Below, one piece after another: positions 62,474-64,000 of a stretch of DNA of 64,000 nt (the stretch's first letter is position 1; each line of letters begins with the position of its first letter). The position numbers and the translations under genes were made by a program. This DNA is from Bacteroidota bacterium. GTDB taxonomy: Bacteria > Bacteroidota > Rhodothermia > Rhodothermales > Bin80. The notes below the pieces were generated by a model that was not told the DNA's origin, did not search any database, and was given only the letters and a program-made list of their open reading frames with translations. The stretch spans positions 1 through 64,000 of the forward strand of contig JAPOTS010000078.1 of the NCBI GenBank assembly GCA_026709065.1. Direction: 5' to 3'.

Positions 62474-62545
62474 GAAAAATTTTAGTTATTTTGGATCAAA
62501 TTATGAATGTACAAGTAGGCGTGTTTTAATCACTAAATTACCAAA

Positions 62546-63514
62546 TTGTTGAGTTCTAAAGATACAAATCGTTCGCGTCTTCCTGGAGAAATAACGCTCA
62601 AAAAGCAGGAGAGTTCGTCTGCGGGGGATGGTATTGACAGTTTTGTTGGGTTGCCAGTCATTGAAGCGTCTACTCGCAGTCGGCGCCCTGATTGGTTAAG
62701 GGTCAAACTCCCCTATGGACCAGTATATCGAAAACTAGTTGATCTGATAGAAGAGAATGATCTTCACACCGTATGTCAGAGTGCTCGGTGTCCTAATATG
62801 GGCGAGTGCTGGACTGCCGGAACAGCAACGTTTATGATTCTCGGTAATGTATGCACTCGATCGTGCGGGTTCTGTGCAGTCCAAACAGGTCGGCCTGAAT
62901 CTGGATTGGATTACGATGAACCGCGTCGTGTCGCTAAAGCTGCTCAAATCATGGGGCTCAAACACGCGGTCATCACCTCGGTCAATCGTGACGAAAGGAA
63001 AGATGGAGGTGCACCAATCTTTGCAGAAACCATACGCCGGATCCGAGAGGAAATACCTGGGTGCACCGTGGAAGTCTTGATTCCAGATTTTCGAGGAATA
63101 TGGGAGGCGCTTCAAATTGTTTTGGATGAGCGCCCGGAAATCTTGAATCACAATGTTGAGAGCGTTCCCCGTTTGTATCGAAAGGTTCGCCCTCAGGCAG
63201 ATTATGCACGGTCACTGGAGTTGCTTAAAATTTCTAAGGAGCAAGGGCTACGTACAAAGAGCGGAATCATGGTAGGACTCGGAGAAACAGAGGATGAAGT
63301 CTTCAAATTGATGGATGATTTTGTAAACGTCGGTGTAGATGTAATGACGATTGGACAATATCTGCAACCAACGCGCCTGCACTTAGAAGTGGAAGAATTT
63401 ATACATCCCGATCAGTTCCAACGGTATAAGGAAATAGGAGAAGAAAAAGGCATTGAACATGTAGAGAGCGGCCCCCTTGTTCGTAGTTCTTACCACGCGG
63501 AGCGTCACGTATAA
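62546..63514 (+). CDS. lipA: lipoyl synthase (TTG start)
   Basis: [32 protein letters not shown] radical SAM CxxxCxx[16 protein letters not shown]. Confidence 0.96.
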   Translation: MLSSKDTNRSRLPGEITLKKQESSSAGDGIDSFVGLPVIEASTRSRRPDWLRVKLPYGPVYRKLVDLIEENDLHTVCQSARCPNMGECWTAGTATFMILGNVCTRSCGFCAVQTGRPESGLDYDEPRRVAKAAQIMGLKHAVITSVNRDERKDGGAPIFAETIRRIREEIPGCTVEVLIPDFRGIWEALQIVLDERPEILNHNVESVPRLYRKVRPQADYARSLELLKISKEQGLRTKSGIMVGLGETEDEVFKLMDDFVNVGVDVMTIGQYLQPTRLHLEVEEFIHPDQFQRYKEIGEEKGIEHVESGPLVRSSYHAERHV

Positions 63515-63589
63515 TGTACTCTCAATTGGTTGAGAAGCCTTACATATGATCCAAGCAGAAATGAAATTCTGCTCTCTAAATAGAGACTA

Positions 63590-64000
63590 CTACTTGATTA
63601 GTTTTGTCATGTTGCCCTGAATGAGTGCATTAAAAAGTAGCTTATAGGTCGCACGTGACTGTCCTCGAAATTGGGGACGAAATCCAAATAAAACCACAGC
63701 ACCCTCACCGACTCTAACTTGAACGATCGCCGCTTTACCACTTAAATACTCATCTTCCCCCAAAGCCCAACCACTCATCAGGATATCATCTTGTGCATAA
63801 CGGGCAATGATATCAATGGGCAGAGGATCTGCTGTAACGAGATTGATCCGCCCACCTTCTTGAAGGTTGGAGCGCCGGATTGTAGAAAATGCTCGGCTAC
63901 GAACAAATGAAGCGGCGACTTGTGGTGGACTTCCATATCCAATAGGGTGCAATGGATCAACATTGAGACGCACGATTGAGCCAGGGATAGAAAACTGGGA
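63590..64000 (-). CDS. M14-family metallopeptidase C-terminal region (partial, runs off the window)
   Basis: Frame open to the window end (SQFSIPGSIVRLNVDPLHPIGYGSPPQ...LMSGWALGEDEYLSGKAAIVQVRVGEGAVVLFGFRPQFRGQSRATYKLLFNAL). Confidence 0.65.
   Translation of the reverse strand, partial: SQFSIPGSIVRLNVDPLHPIGYGSPPQVAASFVRSRAFSTIRRSNLQEGGRINLVTADPLPIDIIARYAQDDILMSGWALGEDEYLSGKAAIVQVRVGEGAVVLFGFRPQFRGQSRATYKLLFNALIQGNMTKLIK

Overview
About 64 kb of a bacterial chromosome. It is probably from the Bacteroidota/Rhodothermota side: T9SS-type C-terminal sorting tails (NYPNPF...GxYxYRL...GRFVKV), a GWxTD-like protein, ASPIC/UnbV FG-GAP lipoproteins and 6-bladed beta-propeller proteins. This lineage call is inference; no 16S is present. 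Housekeeping genes recognised from protein motifs: polyprenyl synthetase, a FecCD permease plus periplasmic binding protein, deoC, a polyphosphate-glucokinase-like ROK protein, dnaG, ribD, an MGMT-like gene, aroA, tatA, gatA, sucD, ysxC/engB, tRNA-Ala(GGC), thrA (fused aspartokinase/homoserine dehydrogenase), gyrA, lysine 6-aminotransferase, lipA, and the 3' end of an M14-like peptidase. Accessory islands lie between them: a tandem T9SS cargo locus (two WD40 proteins, one orphan sorting-domain remnant, a three-module LRR protein with a fresh 360-bp duplication), two arylsulfotransferase-like proteins, a Fic protein, a Panacea-domain antitoxin, and several decayed two-gene conflict-like modules. 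The decayed modules are ATPase+PIN-like, DUF5678-like+retropepsin, and a small ORF+HEPN-like protein; IS remnants are also present. The best candidate for an under-described system is the ATPase/PIN-like pair at 57393-59146. In this genome it carries three separate apparent lesions. All calls come from reading the sequence and translations; no database search was run.
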